Of a stretch of 64,000 nt of DNA, positions 42,073 through 51,362 are shown in pieces; the first letter of the stretch is position 1; each line of letters opens with the position of its first letter. Source of the DNA: Pedobacter sp. BS3 (GTDB lineage Bacteria > Bacteroidota > Bacteroidia > Sphingobacteriales > Sphingobacteriaceae); assembly GCF_008274585.1 (NCBI RefSeq), contig NZ_VTRT01000001.1:434001-498000 (forward strand). Direction: 5' to 3'. A program made the translations under genes and the position numbers. Below the pieces are notes generated by a model, which was not told where the DNA came from, searched no databases, and saw only the letters and a program-made list of their open reading frames with translations.

Positions 42073-43113
42073 TTACTCTTTAGTCAATACTGATACTTTT
42101 ACGCTCATTCCGGGACGTAATTTCTGCATCAGCTCTTTGCCGGCATGTATTTTGATCTTCACCGGCACACGTTGCACTACCTTAACATAGTTTCCGGTTG
42201 CGTTATCCGGAGGCAGCAAAGAAAATTTAGCGCCTGTTGCAGGCGAAAAATTGTACACTTCGCCTTCTACCTTCTCACTGGGGAAGGCATCTACTTTAAT
42301 ATCAACTTTTTGTCCGCTTTTAAGGTCTTCCAGCTGGGTTTCTTTAAAGTTGGCGGTAATGTACAGGCTGCTATCGTTTACAATAGAGAACAGCGTTTGC
42401 CCGGCCTGAACCAACTGACCAACCTGCACATTTTTCTTGGATACAATGCCTGATGTTGGCGCTTTAATAGTTGTATATGAAAGTTGCAGTTTGGCCAGAT
42501 CTACTTCGGCCTGGCGCTGATCGACACCGGTAGTAGTTACGGCCAGCTGCGACCGGCTTGTTCCTACTTGTTCTACGGTAGCTTTATACTGATCCTGTGC
42601 GGCCTGGTAGTTTGCCTGGGCAGCGTCTTTAGCGGCTTTTGCCTGCTCAAATTGCTGCTGGGTTACCGAACCGTCTTTTACCAGGTTGGCGTAACGGTTG
42701 TAATCCTGAGTAGCTTTCCAGAGTTGTACACGGGCAGCTTCAATGTTTGCCTTCGCGGTAGCGGTGTTGGCAGCCGTAGCCGAAATCTGTGCCTGGGTAA
42801 CACCTATTGAGGCGTGTGCCCCGCGTTGTGCGGCAAGTGCTTGTTCTAATTTTACGGTATAATCCTTATCATCCAGTTTTACCAGAACCTGGCCGGCATT
42901 TACATGGGTGTTTTCTTCAAAGTAAATGGAGTCTACGTAACCGCCTACACGGGCTACAACAGGGCTGATATCGCCGTCTACCTGTGCATCGTCGGTATCT
43001 TCGTGCTTGCTAAAATAAATGTATTCACGTACGCCGAAAATAGCGCCAACAAGTAATACGATACCTAATATAATAGGAATTACTTTATTCGGTTTTTTAG
43101 TGTTGCTTTCCAT
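42073..43113 (-). CDS. emrA: HlyD/EmrA-family membrane-fusion protein
   Basis: The 346-residue adaptor has one N-terminal membrane helix (about 11-29), a barrel-sandwich (ARVGGYVDSIYFEENTHVNAGQVLVKLDD), a long Ala/Gln-rich coiled coil (about 85-200), the second half of the sandwich (APTSGIVSKKNVQVGQLVQAGQ) and a beta-barrel domain ending RPGMSVKVSVLTKE. It bridges EmrB and the TolC-type channel in the periplasm. The stop is 2 bp from the start of its neighbours in a tightly packed operon. Confidence 0.95.
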   Translation of the reverse strand: MESNTKKPNKVIPIILGIVLLVGAIFGVREYIYFSKHEDTDDAQVDGDISPVVARVGGYVDSIYFEENTHVNAGQVLVKLDDKDYTVKLEQALAAQRGAHASIGVTQAQISATAANTATAKANIEAARVQLWKATQDYNRYANLVKDGSVTQQQFEQAKAAKDAAQANYQAAQDQYKATVEQVGTSRSQLAVTTTGVDQRQAEVDLAKLQLSYTTIKAPTSGIVSKKNVQVGQLVQAGQTLFSIVNDSSLYITANFKETQLEDLKSGQKVDIKVDAFPSEKVEGEVYNFSPATGAKFSLLPPDNATGNYVKVVQRVPVKIKIHAGKELMQKLRPGMSVKVSVLTKE

Positions 43114-43115
43114 TG

Positions 43116-44492
43116 TTAAAAGTTAATTTTTGATATTGTTCCAGTTGATTTAAGTAATGAGTAATATGCTAAACCGGCATCGGCTTTGGCTATTTCAAGG
43201 TTAATAAGTGTTTGATATAACTGTGTTTCGGCATCGATACGGTCTGTAACCGATGCAATGTTATTGTTGTATTTTGATTCCAGTATTTTATCGTTTTCGC
43301 GGGCTTGTTCAATGGCAGTTTCAAGCACCTTTATTTTATCAAGCGAGGTCTGATAATCGCGGTAGCTTTTGTTAACATCTGTTTTAATGTTATCTGTAGC
43401 CAGGCCTTTACTCAGATCAGCTTCGGTTTTTTGGATCTTGGCTTCGGCAATTTTGTTTTTATTCAGCCATAAGCGGTCAAAGTTCCATGACAGGGATGCC
43501 ACACCTGTGATCGGGGTGACAAATGTATTTGCCGGGGGAATAAACTTTCCGCTTGCATTTACATAATAAGCGCTGATACCTACGCCTAAGGTTGGCATCA
43601 GATCGGCCTTGATACTTTTTATATTTTTTTCTGCCAACTGCGATTGTAAATCAGAGCCTTTTATTTCGGTGCGGTTTGCCAGTGCAGCATCAATAAACCC
43701 GTTTAATGACAGATCTGATGGCTGCTGATAGGTGAATGAGCTGACATTAACCTCGGTATCTTCCGGTAAACCCAGCAAAATATTGAGGTTGTAATTAACA
43801 ATCTTACGATTAGCTTCCAGGTCAATACCGGTTAGCTCAACATTGCTGCGTTGTAACTGGAACCGCAATACATCGTTTTTAGTTACCAATCCCTGGCTGA
43901 AAAAGCGTTGTGCCTGTTTTAACTGTTTATCTACAGCTTGTATATTCTGGTCAACAACTTTTTTACTTTGCTGAATTTTGTACAGGTTGTAATAAGCGTT
44001 TATGATGGCATAAACCAATTCATCCTGATTCTTTTCTACGTCCAGGGCAGCTACTTTGGTCAGCAGGTCTGTCGACTCTTTAGCATATTTGAGCTTGTTG
44101 CCCGCAAAAATCAGCTCTTCTAAAGTAAACGTGCCTAAGTAGGCATCGGCACGGGCCGGAAGATGGATATCTTCATTACCGAATTTAAGTGTATTGGTGG
44201 GAATTTCGGCATGGTTGTACATGTAGCTCACTTTACCGGTAGGCAACGCATTATCTTTGGTCTGGTTGTAACGACTAACGGCTTCTTCTACCCTTAATTT
44301 GGATAGCTTCAAGGTCTTGCTGTTTTCAATGCCCAGTTTGATAGCCTCGTTTATGCTTAAATCCCGTTTTTGCTGTGCACTTGCGGGAACATATAAGGCA
44401 AGGAATACCAGCATGATGCCGTATTTTTGTATGATATAAACGGCTTCGGCAGATAGCTTGCGGTTTATGTACTGTTTAATTTTCTGTATCAT
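43116..44492 (-). CDS. TolC-family outer-membrane efflux protein
   Basis: The 458-residue protein has a signal-like segment (about 20-40, ending ASAQQKRD), then two TolC repeats with long helices: LSINEAIKLGIENSKTLKLSKLRVEEA and the second half starting near DLSLNGFIDAALANRTEIKG. It forms the outer-membrane exit duct of the efflux system. Its start overlaps the end of tetR by 17 bp. The N-terminus before the signal is longer than usual; a later start is possible. Confidence 0.93.
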   Translation of the reverse strand: MIQKIKQYINRKLSAEAVYIIQKYGIMLVFLALYVPASAQQKRDLSINEAIKLGIENSKTLKLSKLRVEEAVSRYNQTKDNALPTGKVSYMYNHAEIPTNTLKFGNEDIHLPARADAYLGTFTLEELIFAGNKLKYAKESTDLLTKVAALDVEKNQDELVYAIINAYYNLYKIQQSKKVVDQNIQAVDKQLKQAQRFFSQGLVTKNDVLRFQLQRSNVELTGIDLEANRKIVNYNLNILLGLPEDTEVNVSSFTYQQPSDLSLNGFIDAALANRTEIKGSDLQSQLAEKNIKSIKADLMPTLGVGISAYYVNASGKFIPPANTFVTPITGVASLSWNFDRLWLNKNKIAEAKIQKTEADLSKGLATDNIKTDVNKSYRDYQTSLDKIKVLETAIEQARENDKILESKYNNNIASVTDRIDAETQLYQTLINLEIAKADAGLAYYSLLKSTGTISKINF

Positions 44493-45117
44493 GTTTTATC
44501 AAATAAACGTTTAGGAGATTGTGTATGTAAGTTTTTACGCGGGGATTAATTTCCTTTGCCATTATTTCCGGATCCTGCAGGTTCATATTAAATAATTGAG
44601 ATGCAATAGGCGATGAGTTTACCAGGTAATATTTAATGCCGAATATGGTTGCTACCAGCATTTCTACATCCACATCTTTATTGAAGCTGCCGTTGTTAAT
44701 ACCCTCATTAATAATGAGCTTGATCTGGCTAATGTTTTTGTAAACATTCTCGGCGATGAACTCAGCCATATCCGAACGTTGTTCTAACGATAGCTGCCTG
44801 CTGATAATTTTATGAAAGCAATTATTGCTTAAAACCCGGTCTGCGTAGGTATCTACGGCTAACTTGAGTTTTTCCCACGAAGACATTTTTTTACTGGCAA
44901 TAGAAGCAAGCGTTTGCCTGAAGCCCGATAAACGTCGCTCAAGAACCGCTTTATAGAGGCCGTCTTTAGAACCGAAATAATAGTTAAGCATTGCCATATT
45001 AACACCGGCTTCCGCAGCTATTGACCGCGTAGATGAGCCTTCGTAACCCCATTTGGCAAACAGCGTTTCGGCCGCATCCAAAATGGAATCCTTTTTTTTA
45101 TCATTCTTTTCTGTCAT
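44476..45117 (-). CDS. TetR-family repressor of the efflux operon
   Basis: From ATG 45117 the 213-residue protein has the TetR helix-turn-helix: ILDAAETLFAKWGYEGSSTRSIAAEAGVNMAMLNYYFGSKDGLYKAV (about 10-58), then a helical ligand domain. It is the first gene of the efflux operon. A 20-bp perfect palindrome overlaps its promoter, so it likely represses itself and the whole operon until a drug or metabolite binds. A TTG at 45138 is open but lies in the operator. Confidence 0.93.
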   Translation of the reverse strand: MTEKNDKKKDSILDAAETLFAKWGYEGSSTRSIAAEAGVNMAMLNYYFGSKDGLYKAVLERRLSGFRQTLASIASKKMSSWEKLKLAVDTYADRVLSNNCFHKIISRQLSLEQRSDMAEFIAENVYKNISQIKLIINEGINNGSFNKDVDVEMLVATIFGIKYYLVNSSPIASQLFNMNLQDPEIMAKEINPRVKTYIHNLLNVYLIKHDTEN

Positions 45118-45125
45118 AGCGGGCG

Positions 45126-45150
45126 CAAAATTAATCAATCGATTGATTAA
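45126..45150 (-). promoter_or_regulatory. tetR promoter with 20-bp perfect palindromic operator
   Basis: TTAATCAATCGATTGATTAA (45131-45150) equals its reverse complement. The minus-strand -7 element TAATTTTG (45126-45133) overlaps it, and the ATG is 8 bp further on. This is the expected place for TetR autorepression. Confidence 0.8.
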
Positions 45151-45615
45151 CTAAAATAAATCTGAAAAATAACCTCTTAAATGACTTTTTTCTGATAAAT
45201 CAGCTTACACCAACGATAGCCGTTTATTGAAATCTTGATTTAGATACTGCTTAGCGCTATTTGTTTCACAGAATTTTTGACGGATGATCAATGCCTGTCT
45301 CATCATGGCGAAGAACATCGGGCCAATTCACGCAAAGGGCGTTCTAAATCTCATGAAATCATGTTTTTATTGGGGCTGGTGAGGACATCAGCAGCGGCTG
45401 AGGCCATAGACGGTGTCTTCACCGTCCATTCACAATGGCCACATATATGAAATTTAAACATGTTCTAAATGGCAAACAGTTCTTAGCGAAATCATGAATC
45501 GTTAGTGCTTCGCTTTCTTATTGACAGCTAATTAGTTATATCCGGTATAAGGATACTGGCGTAGGGTTTGTTTCCTGCCTTGTAAATAAATGTTTAAATC
45601 TAAAATCGAACTCTT
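45151..45615. other. Non-coding region with REP-like element between tetR and a lipoprotein gene
   Basis: There is no supported gene. 45370-45430 is a copy of REP-like family 2 (reverse complement of 56785-56846). The rest shows no feature I can name. Confidence 0.6.
45370..45430. repeat. REP-like element family 2, copy A
   Basis: It contains the hairpin GACGGTG-TCTT-CACCGTC and a degenerate CTGGTG-CATCAG hairpin, in the opposite orientation to 56785-56846 and similar along its full length. Confidence 0.8.
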
Positions 45616-46005
45616 ATGAAAAAAGTAACTCGTTGGATGGCCTTATCTTTAGCTGTAGCATTGATCGTTTCAGTTTCTTCGTGTAAAAAAGACAAGGATT
45701 CTCCAAATGGAACACACAAGATTGTTTACAAAGCCGAAATATCGGGCGGCGGTCAGATCTCAACGGCCATATTTACCAATGCACAAGGCGATCAAACAAC
45801 CCAGACAGACGTAAATACCACAACCTGGACCAGCGCCGAACTTACCATACCAGAATCTGTACAGGTAATCGGTTTTGGGTGCAGTGGCTCAGGAGCCACC
45901 GCCTCATCAACGCTTAAAATACAGATCTATGTTGATGGTAATTTAGTAAAAGAGAATACCGGTACAGGCACCATACTTACCGCCTCTACAACGTATTCTT
46001 TTTAA
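45616..46005 (+). CDS. Small secreted lipoprotein of unknown function
   Basis: The 129-residue protein has a lipoprotein signal with lipobox VSSC (Cys23) followed by KKDKD, which suggests export to the outer membrane. The mature part is a short beta-rich domain with many Thr and Ser (TTTWTSAELTIPESVQVIGFGCSG, then STLKIQIYVDGNLVKE), a fold seen in small immunoglobulin-like or MmpS-like proteins, though I cannot assign a family. A good hairpin follows. It stands alone. Confidence 0.8.
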   Translation: MKKVTRWMALSLAVALIVSVSSCKKDKDSPNGTHKIVYKAEISGGGQISTAIFTNAQGDQTTQTDVNTTTWTSAELTIPESVQVIGFGCSGSGATASSTLKIQIYVDGNLVKENTGTGTILTASTTYSF

Positions 46006-46026
46006 AACGCTGTTTTAACTGTTTTA

Positions 46027-46066
46027 AAGTAAGGAGCCGTATCAGATATGGCTCCTTACTTATTTG
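46027..46066 (+). terminator. Terminator of the lipoprotein gene
   Basis: AAGTAAGGAGCC (46027-46038) and GGCTCCTTACTT (46050-46061) form a perfect 12-bp stem followed by ATTT. Confidence 0.7.
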
Positions 46067-46076
46067 GTAGTAACAG

Positions 46077-46317
46077 TTTGTTTATTTCCCACGGCCTGTC
46101 ACCCGGCAGGCTGGAAATATTGTTGGTCTGTCAGGAGGCACCCAAAAATAAGGAACCGCTTATGGTATGTTGTTAATATAATGTGAAAACATGCATGCTA
46201 TTAAGCCGCAATAAATTTATTATAGTAAATTTAAGCCGTTTATAAAATGCAGCAACTATTGATCCTGTTGTGAGAGCTCTTACAGCTTCATGCTCACAGC
46301 AGAAACAGAAATATATT
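46077..46317. repeat. REP-like element family 3, copy A, and flanking non-coding DNA
   Basis: 46077-46143 resembles 57338-57405: GTTTGTT, CCTGTC, then TGTTGGTCTGTC with GG-rich right arm. 46144-46317 shows no gene or named site before rbfA. Confidence 0.6.
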
Positions 46318-46692
46318 ATGGAAAGCAAACGTCAGCAGAAATTCGCAGGTGTTATACAGAAAGACCTGGCAGAGATATTCCAACGGGAGGGAATGAACTA
46401 TTTACCAAACACTCTGGTTACCATTACCAGGGTACGTGTTACACCCGATTTAGCTATTGCCCGTATATTTTTAAGCTTTTTTAATTCGGCAAACACCACA
46501 CTGGCTTTGCAAACCATTAAAGCTCATGCCGGCGAAATTCGTTATAAGCTGGGCAGCCGTATAAAAGATCAGGTAAGGATAATACCGCAGCTGGAGTTTT
46601 TTGTTGACGACACCAATGAATACGTGGAGCGAATGGATAAACTCTTCGACAAGATCAGCAAAGAGCCCCGGCAGCCCGATACGGATGATTGA
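46318..46692 (+). CDS. rbfA: Ribosome-binding factor A
   Basis: The 124-residue protein has the RbfA KH-like fold: VIQKDLAEIFQRE, LVTITRVRVTPDLAIARIFLSFF and KDQVRIIPQLEFFVDDTNEYVERMDKLFDKI. It helps mature the 16S rRNA 5' end in the 30S subunit. ATG 46318 starts the conserved MESKRQQKFAG; codons upstream to 46270 are open but not conserved. It is not next to rimP-nusA-infB, unlike in many bacteria, although that operon is 11 kb away in this window. Confidence 0.95.
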   Translation: MESKRQQKFAGVIQKDLAEIFQREGMNYLPNTLVTITRVRVTPDLAIARIFLSFFNSANTTLALQTIKAHAGEIRYKLGSRIKDQVRIIPQLEFFVDDTNEYVERMDKLFDKISKEPRQPDTDD

Positions 46693-46732
46693 TTCCGTTA
46701 GAATAATATAAACAGTTTTACGTTAGTAAGTT

Positions 46733-47401
46733 ATGCTGTTTTTATACTGGATATGGATAGGCCTAACAACACTGCTCTGGATCAATCCGGAACCTAAGCC
46801 AGTATTTAAAAATGGCGAGGCCGCATTAAAGGAATTTATACGCCAATCTATTGTATATCCCGATTTTTCAAAACGAAACTGCATCCAGGGAACAATTACC
46901 GTAAGCTTTAAGCTGGATCATAAAGGGAATATTTTTGCATCAAAAGTGCAGAAAGGCTTCGGCATTGATCTTGACGATGAAGCCTTGCGGGTAACCAAGC
47001 TTACTTCGGGCAAATGGATAGTGCCAGCTGGTTACGATACCACCACCGCTGTAATACTGCCCATAAACTTTACATTGCAAAATTATAATTGCGAGAGCCG
47101 TTCACGCGAAGAGATCAACCAATCTATAAACGCCTACCGTTCTGAGCAGAACTTAAACGATGCCATTGTTAACTTTTACCAGAATAAAGAAAAAGGCAAT
47201 TACAAACCTGAAGAAGAGCAAACCATTAATCAACTGAAAGCCGAACTGGGTTACGATGACGAATTTATAGCACAAAAACTAAAGCAGGCTCAAACCAAGC
47301 TGAAACAGGGCGATAAGGAAAGCGCCTGTAAAGATTTAACCTTTATTCATAACTTAGGCAGCGATAAAGCCGATAAGCTTATTGAACAAAACTGCCATTG
47401 A
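46733..47401 (+). CDS. TonB C-terminal-domain protein with helical tail
   Basis: The 222-residue protein begins with a hydrophobic segment (about 1-17) and a TonB-like C-terminal fold at about 25-115: EFIRQSIVYPDFSKRNCIQGTITVSFKLDHKGNIFASKVQKGFG, then DDEALRVTKLTSGKW. The family normally contacts outer-membrane receptors, but here the domain is followed by about 100 helical residues (EEEQTINQLKAEL, KLKQAQTKLKQGDKESACKDL) resembling a tetratricopeptide-like helical pair. No ExbB or ExbD genes lie nearby. A small membrane protein follows at once, so the two may be co-expressed. Confidence 0.8.
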   Translation: MLFLYWIWIGLTTLLWINPEPKPVFKNGEAALKEFIRQSIVYPDFSKRNCIQGTITVSFKLDHKGNIFASKVQKGFGIDLDDEALRVTKLTSGKWIVPAGYDTTTAVILPINFTLQNYNCESRSREEINQSINAYRSEQNLNDAIVNFYQNKEKGNYKPEEEQTINQLKAELGYDDEFIAQKLKQAQTKLKQGDKESACKDLTFIHNLGSDKADKLIEQNCH

Positions 47402-47404
47402 TCC

Positions 47405-47803
47405 ATGCGCTTTAATATTCTTCGTTTTTTTGCCTTGCTTGATGTTCTCAGCATTGCCCTGCTTAGTCAACAGGTTTTTAATATTATTATACATAGCAAC
47501 ACCCTGGTACTGCAAACACCATCACTAATTAAAGTGATACTTTTGCCGCTCATCTATCTATCGCTTTTCTTCACAGCATTTCTGCTGTTTCAGCAGAAAA
47601 GATCCGGCTTGATCATTTATTATATCCAGTTCCCGGTAAGGTTATTGGTATGGGTATTTTCGTTTGGCTTTATCACCATGCTTGCCTCGCTAAGCAGTAA
47701 TCCGCAATTGTTTGGCTGGCTGTTCCGGCTGGTTGTTATACTGGAATTTTTCAGGCTTTACATCAGCATACGCCAGCACGGCAAACTCAACCGCAGGTTT
47801 TAG
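47405..47803 (+). CDS. Small four-helix membrane protein, unknown
   Basis: The 132-residue protein has about four hydrophobic segments (for example FFALLDVLSIALLSQQVFNIII and LIKVILLPLIYLSLFFTAFLLF) and no soluble domain. It starts 3 bp after the TonB-domain gene ends, so translational coupling is likely. It matches no family I know; it may be a partner of the TonB-like protein in the inner membrane. Confidence 0.8.
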   Translation: MRFNILRFFALLDVLSIALLSQQVFNIIIHSNTLVLQTPSLIKVILLPLIYLSLFFTAFLLFQQKRSGLIIYYIQFPVRLLVWVFSFGFITMLASLSSNPQLFGWLFRLVVILEFFRLYISIRQHGKLNRRF

Positions 47804-47894
47804 TGTAAAAATTCTATAGCAAGAGAACACTTCCGCTTAAATACATGTTATAACAACTGTTTATTTATTACCTTTAATTTATATAAAAAATTCT

Positions 47895-49931
47895 ATGAAG
47901 ATAAATTATTTGTTGCTGGCCTTGCCTGTTGTGCTGACCGGAGCCTGCAAAAATAAAACAGCGCCAGATACTACTAAACGTGTCGTTTTTTTCGATAAAT
48001 CCGGCATGGACACCACCGTAAGTCCCGGCGAAAACTTTTTTAAATACGCCAATGGCGCCTGGATTAAAAAAACAACAATACCACCCTCACAAAGCAGCTG
48101 GGGATCTTTTTATATCCTGAATGATGAGAACCAGGAAGATATGAAAACCATTCTGGATGAAGTTTCGTCTAAAAGCCAGACCAAAAACAGCAAAGAGCAA
48201 AAAGTTGCCGATCTGTATGCCAGCGGCATGGATACCGCAACTATTGATAAACGAGGCTTTGACCCGGTAAAACCCTTGCTATCAGCCATCAGCTCGGTAA
48301 AAACTTACCAGGATGTTATCCACCTTTCGGCCGATGGATTTAAAGACGGTAACGGTTTTTTACTTCGCATAGATGTTGGCCCCGATGATAAAATAAGCAC
48401 CAAAAATGCCATTAACTTTTTGCAGGCAGGCTTAGGTCTTCCTAACCGGGATTATTATTTTAACAACGATTCTGCTACGGTTGCCATCCGCAAAGCCTAC
48501 GTTAGCTATATTGCTAAGTTGTTTACATTAACCGGTGTTAGTCAGGCTGATGCCGGTAAAAATGCTGCCGGTATCCTGAAGCTCGAAACCGGGATCGCCC
48601 AATCTCATTCCACACCGGTCGAGCTTCGTGACCCGGTTAAAAACTACCATAAGTTTTCTGTAGCACAGCTTCAGCAGCAAATACCGGATCTGGATATTGC
48701 CGATATTCTCAACCGGTTGGGAGCGCATACCGACACCATCCTGGTAGGACAACCCAATTATTACAAAGCACTGGATAAGCTGCTGAAAACCCAACCCGTA
48801 GAACTGTGGAAAAATAAACTGACCTTCGATGCCCTGAACAGGGCTGCAGGCGCCTTAAGCAAACCATTCAGGGATGCCCGCTTTGATTTTTACGGCAGGA
48901 AACTTAATGGGCAGAAACAACCCAAAGAACGTTGGAAGCAGATGGTAGAAACGGTTGACGATAACCTGGGCGAATTGTTAGGACAGCTCTATGTGGAACG
49001 CTATTTCCCGCCCGAAGCAAAAGAACGAATGCTTAAGCTGGTCAATAACCTGCAATCGGTTTACCGCACCCGCATACAAAATGTGGACTGGATGAGCGCC
49101 GAAACCAAAAAGCGGGCTATCGAAAAGCTGGATGCCTTCACCAAGAAGATCGGTTATCCCGATAAGTGGAAAACGTATGATGATGTGACCATTGAACCGG
49201 GTAAATTCTATGAGAACCTGAAATCGGTAGCACGTCATGATTATAAAGAAATGATCAATAAGCTGGGCAAACCGGTTGACCGGACTGAATGGCTGATGAC
49301 GCCGCCTACGGTGAACGCTTATTACAATCCGCCTTATAACGAGATTGTTTTCCCGGCAGGCATCCTGCGGTTCCCGTTCTTTGACTTTAATGCCGATGAT
49401 GCCATTAACTACGGTGCTATAGGCGCTGTTATCGGTCATGAAATGACACATGGTTTTGACGACCAGGGACGGCAATATGATAAAGACGGTAACCTGAAAG
49501 ACTGGTGGACGAAAGAGGACGCCGGGAAGTTCAAAAAGAAAGCCCAGGCAGTGGTTGATCAGTATAATAACTATACGGTATTAAATAACCTGCATGTTAA
49601 TGGTAAGCTTACCTTAGGCGAAAATATTGCCGATATCGGCGGACTTGCCATTGCCTACCAGGCGTTTAAAAATACCAAACAGGGCCAGGGCAATGAAAAG
49701 ATAGACGGTTTAACACCAGACCAACGGTTCTTCCTGTCGTTTGCGCAGGTATGGCGTGTTAAACGCAGCGATGAACGTGTTCGAATGCTCATTAACGTTG
49801 ACCCGCATTCGCCGGAAATGTACCGTGTAAACGGGCCGTTATCTAACATGCCCGAATTTTACAAGGCCTTTAATATAAAGCCGGGTGATAAATTGTACCG
49901 TGATGAGAATCAGCGGGTGAAGATCTGGTGA
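47895..49931 (+). CDS. M13-family metallopeptidase (PepO/neprilysin-like), lipoprotein
   Basis: The 678-residue protein has a lipoprotein signal (lipobox TGAC, Cys18) and the two M13 domains. The zinc site is complete: HEMTH in IGHEMTHGFDDQGRQYD (about residue 516) and the downstream Glu in ENIADIGGLAIAYQ. M13 peptidases cleave oligopeptides on the amino side of hydrophobic residues; here it would act in the periplasm or on the cell surface. Length is normal. A -7-like TACCTTTA stands at about 47869-47876. Confidence 0.95.
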   Translation: MKINYLLLALPVVLTGACKNKTAPDTTKRVVFFDKSGMDTTVSPGENFFKYANGAWIKKTTIPPSQSSWGSFYILNDENQEDMKTILDEVSSKSQTKNSKEQKVADLYASGMDTATIDKRGFDPVKPLLSAISSVKTYQDVIHLSADGFKDGNGFLLRIDVGPDDKISTKNAINFLQAGLGLPNRDYYFNNDSATVAIRKAYVSYIAKLFTLTGVSQADAGKNAAGILKLETGIAQSHSTPVELRDPVKNYHKFSVAQLQQQIPDLDIADILNRLGAHTDTILVGQPNYYKALDKLLKTQPVELWKNKLTFDALNRAAGALSKPFRDARFDFYGRKLNGQKQPKERWKQMVETVDDNLGELLGQLYVERYFPPEAKERMLKLVNNLQSVYRTRIQNVDWMSAETKKRAIEKLDAFTKKIGYPDKWKTYDDVTIEPGKFYENLKSVARHDYKEMINKLGKPVDRTEWLMTPPTVNAYYNPPYNEIVFPAGILRFPFFDFNADDAINYGAIGAVIGHEMTHGFDDQGRQYDKDGNLKDWWTKEDAGKFKKKAQAVVDQYNNYTVLNNLHVNGKLTLGENIADIGGLAIAYQAFKNTKQGQGNEKIDGLTPDQRFFLSFAQVWRVKRSDERVRMLINVDPHSPEMYRVNGPLSNMPEFYKAFNIKPGDKLYRDENQRVKIW

Positions 49932-49954
49932 TGTACGTTTAGTCAGCCCCGTAT

Positions 49955-50533
49955 TTAGGCCTGTTGCTGCCGGTTAATGTAATCCGCTATCTGATCGTCT
50001 GCCAGAATTTCATCAGGTGTAAGATTATTGAGCGCATATTGCGGCATGTAAGATACCTCGGCTGTGCGGGGATCCTGGATAACCGTTTTACCCTGGTAAC
50101 GCTGCACTTCCTGCAAACCCGATGTTCCGTCTGAATTAGCCCCTGATAACAGGATGGCAATGGTATTCTCGCCGTAAATTTCGGCTGCTGCCTGAAATGT
50201 GATATCGATACTGGGTCGGCTGTAGTTTACCTTTTCTGAGAAATCAACAGAAAACGTATGGTCACGTTCAATCAAAAGATGATAATCTGAGGGTGCGACA
50301 TAGATACACTGACCGCAGATCAGATCTTTTTCTTCGGCTTCTTTTACCGGCAGTGTTGTTTTATACGACAGTAATTCCACCAATGGCGAATCGTCGCTGC
50401 TTTTGCGGTGTAAAACAATGATGATGGCTGTATGCTTATTCAGGCGAATATCGGGCAGTACTTTAAGGATCACATCCAGGCTACCGGCAGAACCGCCAAT
50501 AACAATAACCTGTGTTGCCGCTACTGCTGTCAT
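49955..50533 (-). CDS. CheB-type methylesterase domain protein (no receiver domain)
   Basis: The 192-residue protein is only the methylesterase half of CheB: the catalytic Ser in IGGSAGSLDV, His in VLHRKS and Asp in SGANSDGTSG are all present. Without the receiver domain it is not regulated by phosphorylation on its own chain. Its start overlaps the end of cheR by four bases. No methyl-accepting chemoreceptor gene is in the cluster, so the target is probably the sensor kinase or another protein rather than a flagellar chemoreceptor. Confidence 0.92.
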   Translation of the reverse strand: MTAVAATQVIVIGGSAGSLDVILKVLPDIRLNKHTAIIIVLHRKSSDDSPLVELLSYKTTLPVKEAEEKDLICGQCIYVAPSDYHLLIERDHTFSVDFSEKVNYSRPSIDITFQAAAEIYGENTIAILLSGANSDGTSGLQEVQRYQGKTVIQDPRTAEVSYMPQYALNNLTPDEILADDQIADYINRQQQA

Positions 50534-51351
50534 CCTATTTTCCTCCAGATCTTTTCACGACCCAGCTGTTTATACTTTGGCGCAATAGACGAAAAACGCA
50601 GGGTTTCTTTGGCCCCTAAAGCCAGGTAGCCCAAATGCTCCAGGCTGTCATCGAACAAGCGGAATACTTTGGCTTGAAGTTCCCTGTCAAAGTAGATAAG
50701 CACATTGCGGCATACAATAAGCTGAAACTCATTGAATGAGCGGTCTGAAACCAGGTTATGGGTAGAAAATATGATTTTGGCTTTTAGCTCATCGTTAAAT
50801 TTTGCCAGGCTGTAATTGGCTGAGTAATAAGATGAAAAGTCATTTTTTCCGCCAGAGCGGATATAATTCTCCGAATATTGTTTCATCTGGCTTAGTGGAA
50901 AAAGCGCCTTACGTGCAAACTCAAGCACCCGCGGATTGATATCTGTAGCATACAGCAACGATTTGTGCAACAGGTTGGCCTCCTTTAACAGGATGGCCAT
51001 AGAATACACTTCTTCGCCCGTAGAGCAGCCCGCGTGCCAGATACGTATAAACGGGTATGTGCCTAAGGCCGGTAATATTTTATTCCGCAGCTCCTGGTAA
51101 AAGTGTGGATCGCGGAACATTTCTGTAACGTTAACCGTGATTTCTTCTACAAAACGTTTCAGGTACTCCTTATCTGTTTTTATTCTGTAGCGTAATTCGG
51201 CAAAGCTTGGAAATTTATCAATGGTGAACAGCCGGTTTATACGCCGTTTTAGCGAGGCCCGGGAATATTCAATAAAGTCATAGCCGTAAGTTTCCACTAT
51301 ATCATTTAACAGAAGGTCTATCTCATCATCACGTATTATACCCACATCCAC
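50530..51351 (-). CDS. CheR-type methyltransferase
   Basis: The 273-residue protein has the CheR N-terminal helical domain (about 1-70) and the SAM-dependent methyltransferase fold: IRIWHAGCSTGEEVYSMAILL (SAM site), DINPRVLEFARKALF and LIVCRNVLIYFD. It would methylate glutamates of a signalling protein. The start is GTG 51351, as no ATG fits. It lies between the receiver gene and cheB in one tight unit. Confidence 0.93.
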   Translation of the reverse strand: MDVGIIRDDEIDLLLNDIVETYGYDFIEYSRASLKRRINRLFTIDKFPSFAELRYRIKTDKEYLKRFVEEITVNVTEMFRDPHFYQELRNKILPALGTYPFIRIWHAGCSTGEEVYSMAILLKEANLLHKSLLYATDINPRVLEFARKALFPLSQMKQYSENYIRSGGKNDFSSYYSANYSLAKFNDELKAKIIFSTHNLVSDRSFNEFQLIVCRNVLIYFDRELQAKVFRLFDDSLEHLGYLALGAKETLRFSSIAPKYKQLGREKIWRKIG

Positions 51352-51362
51352 AGTTCAGTATT

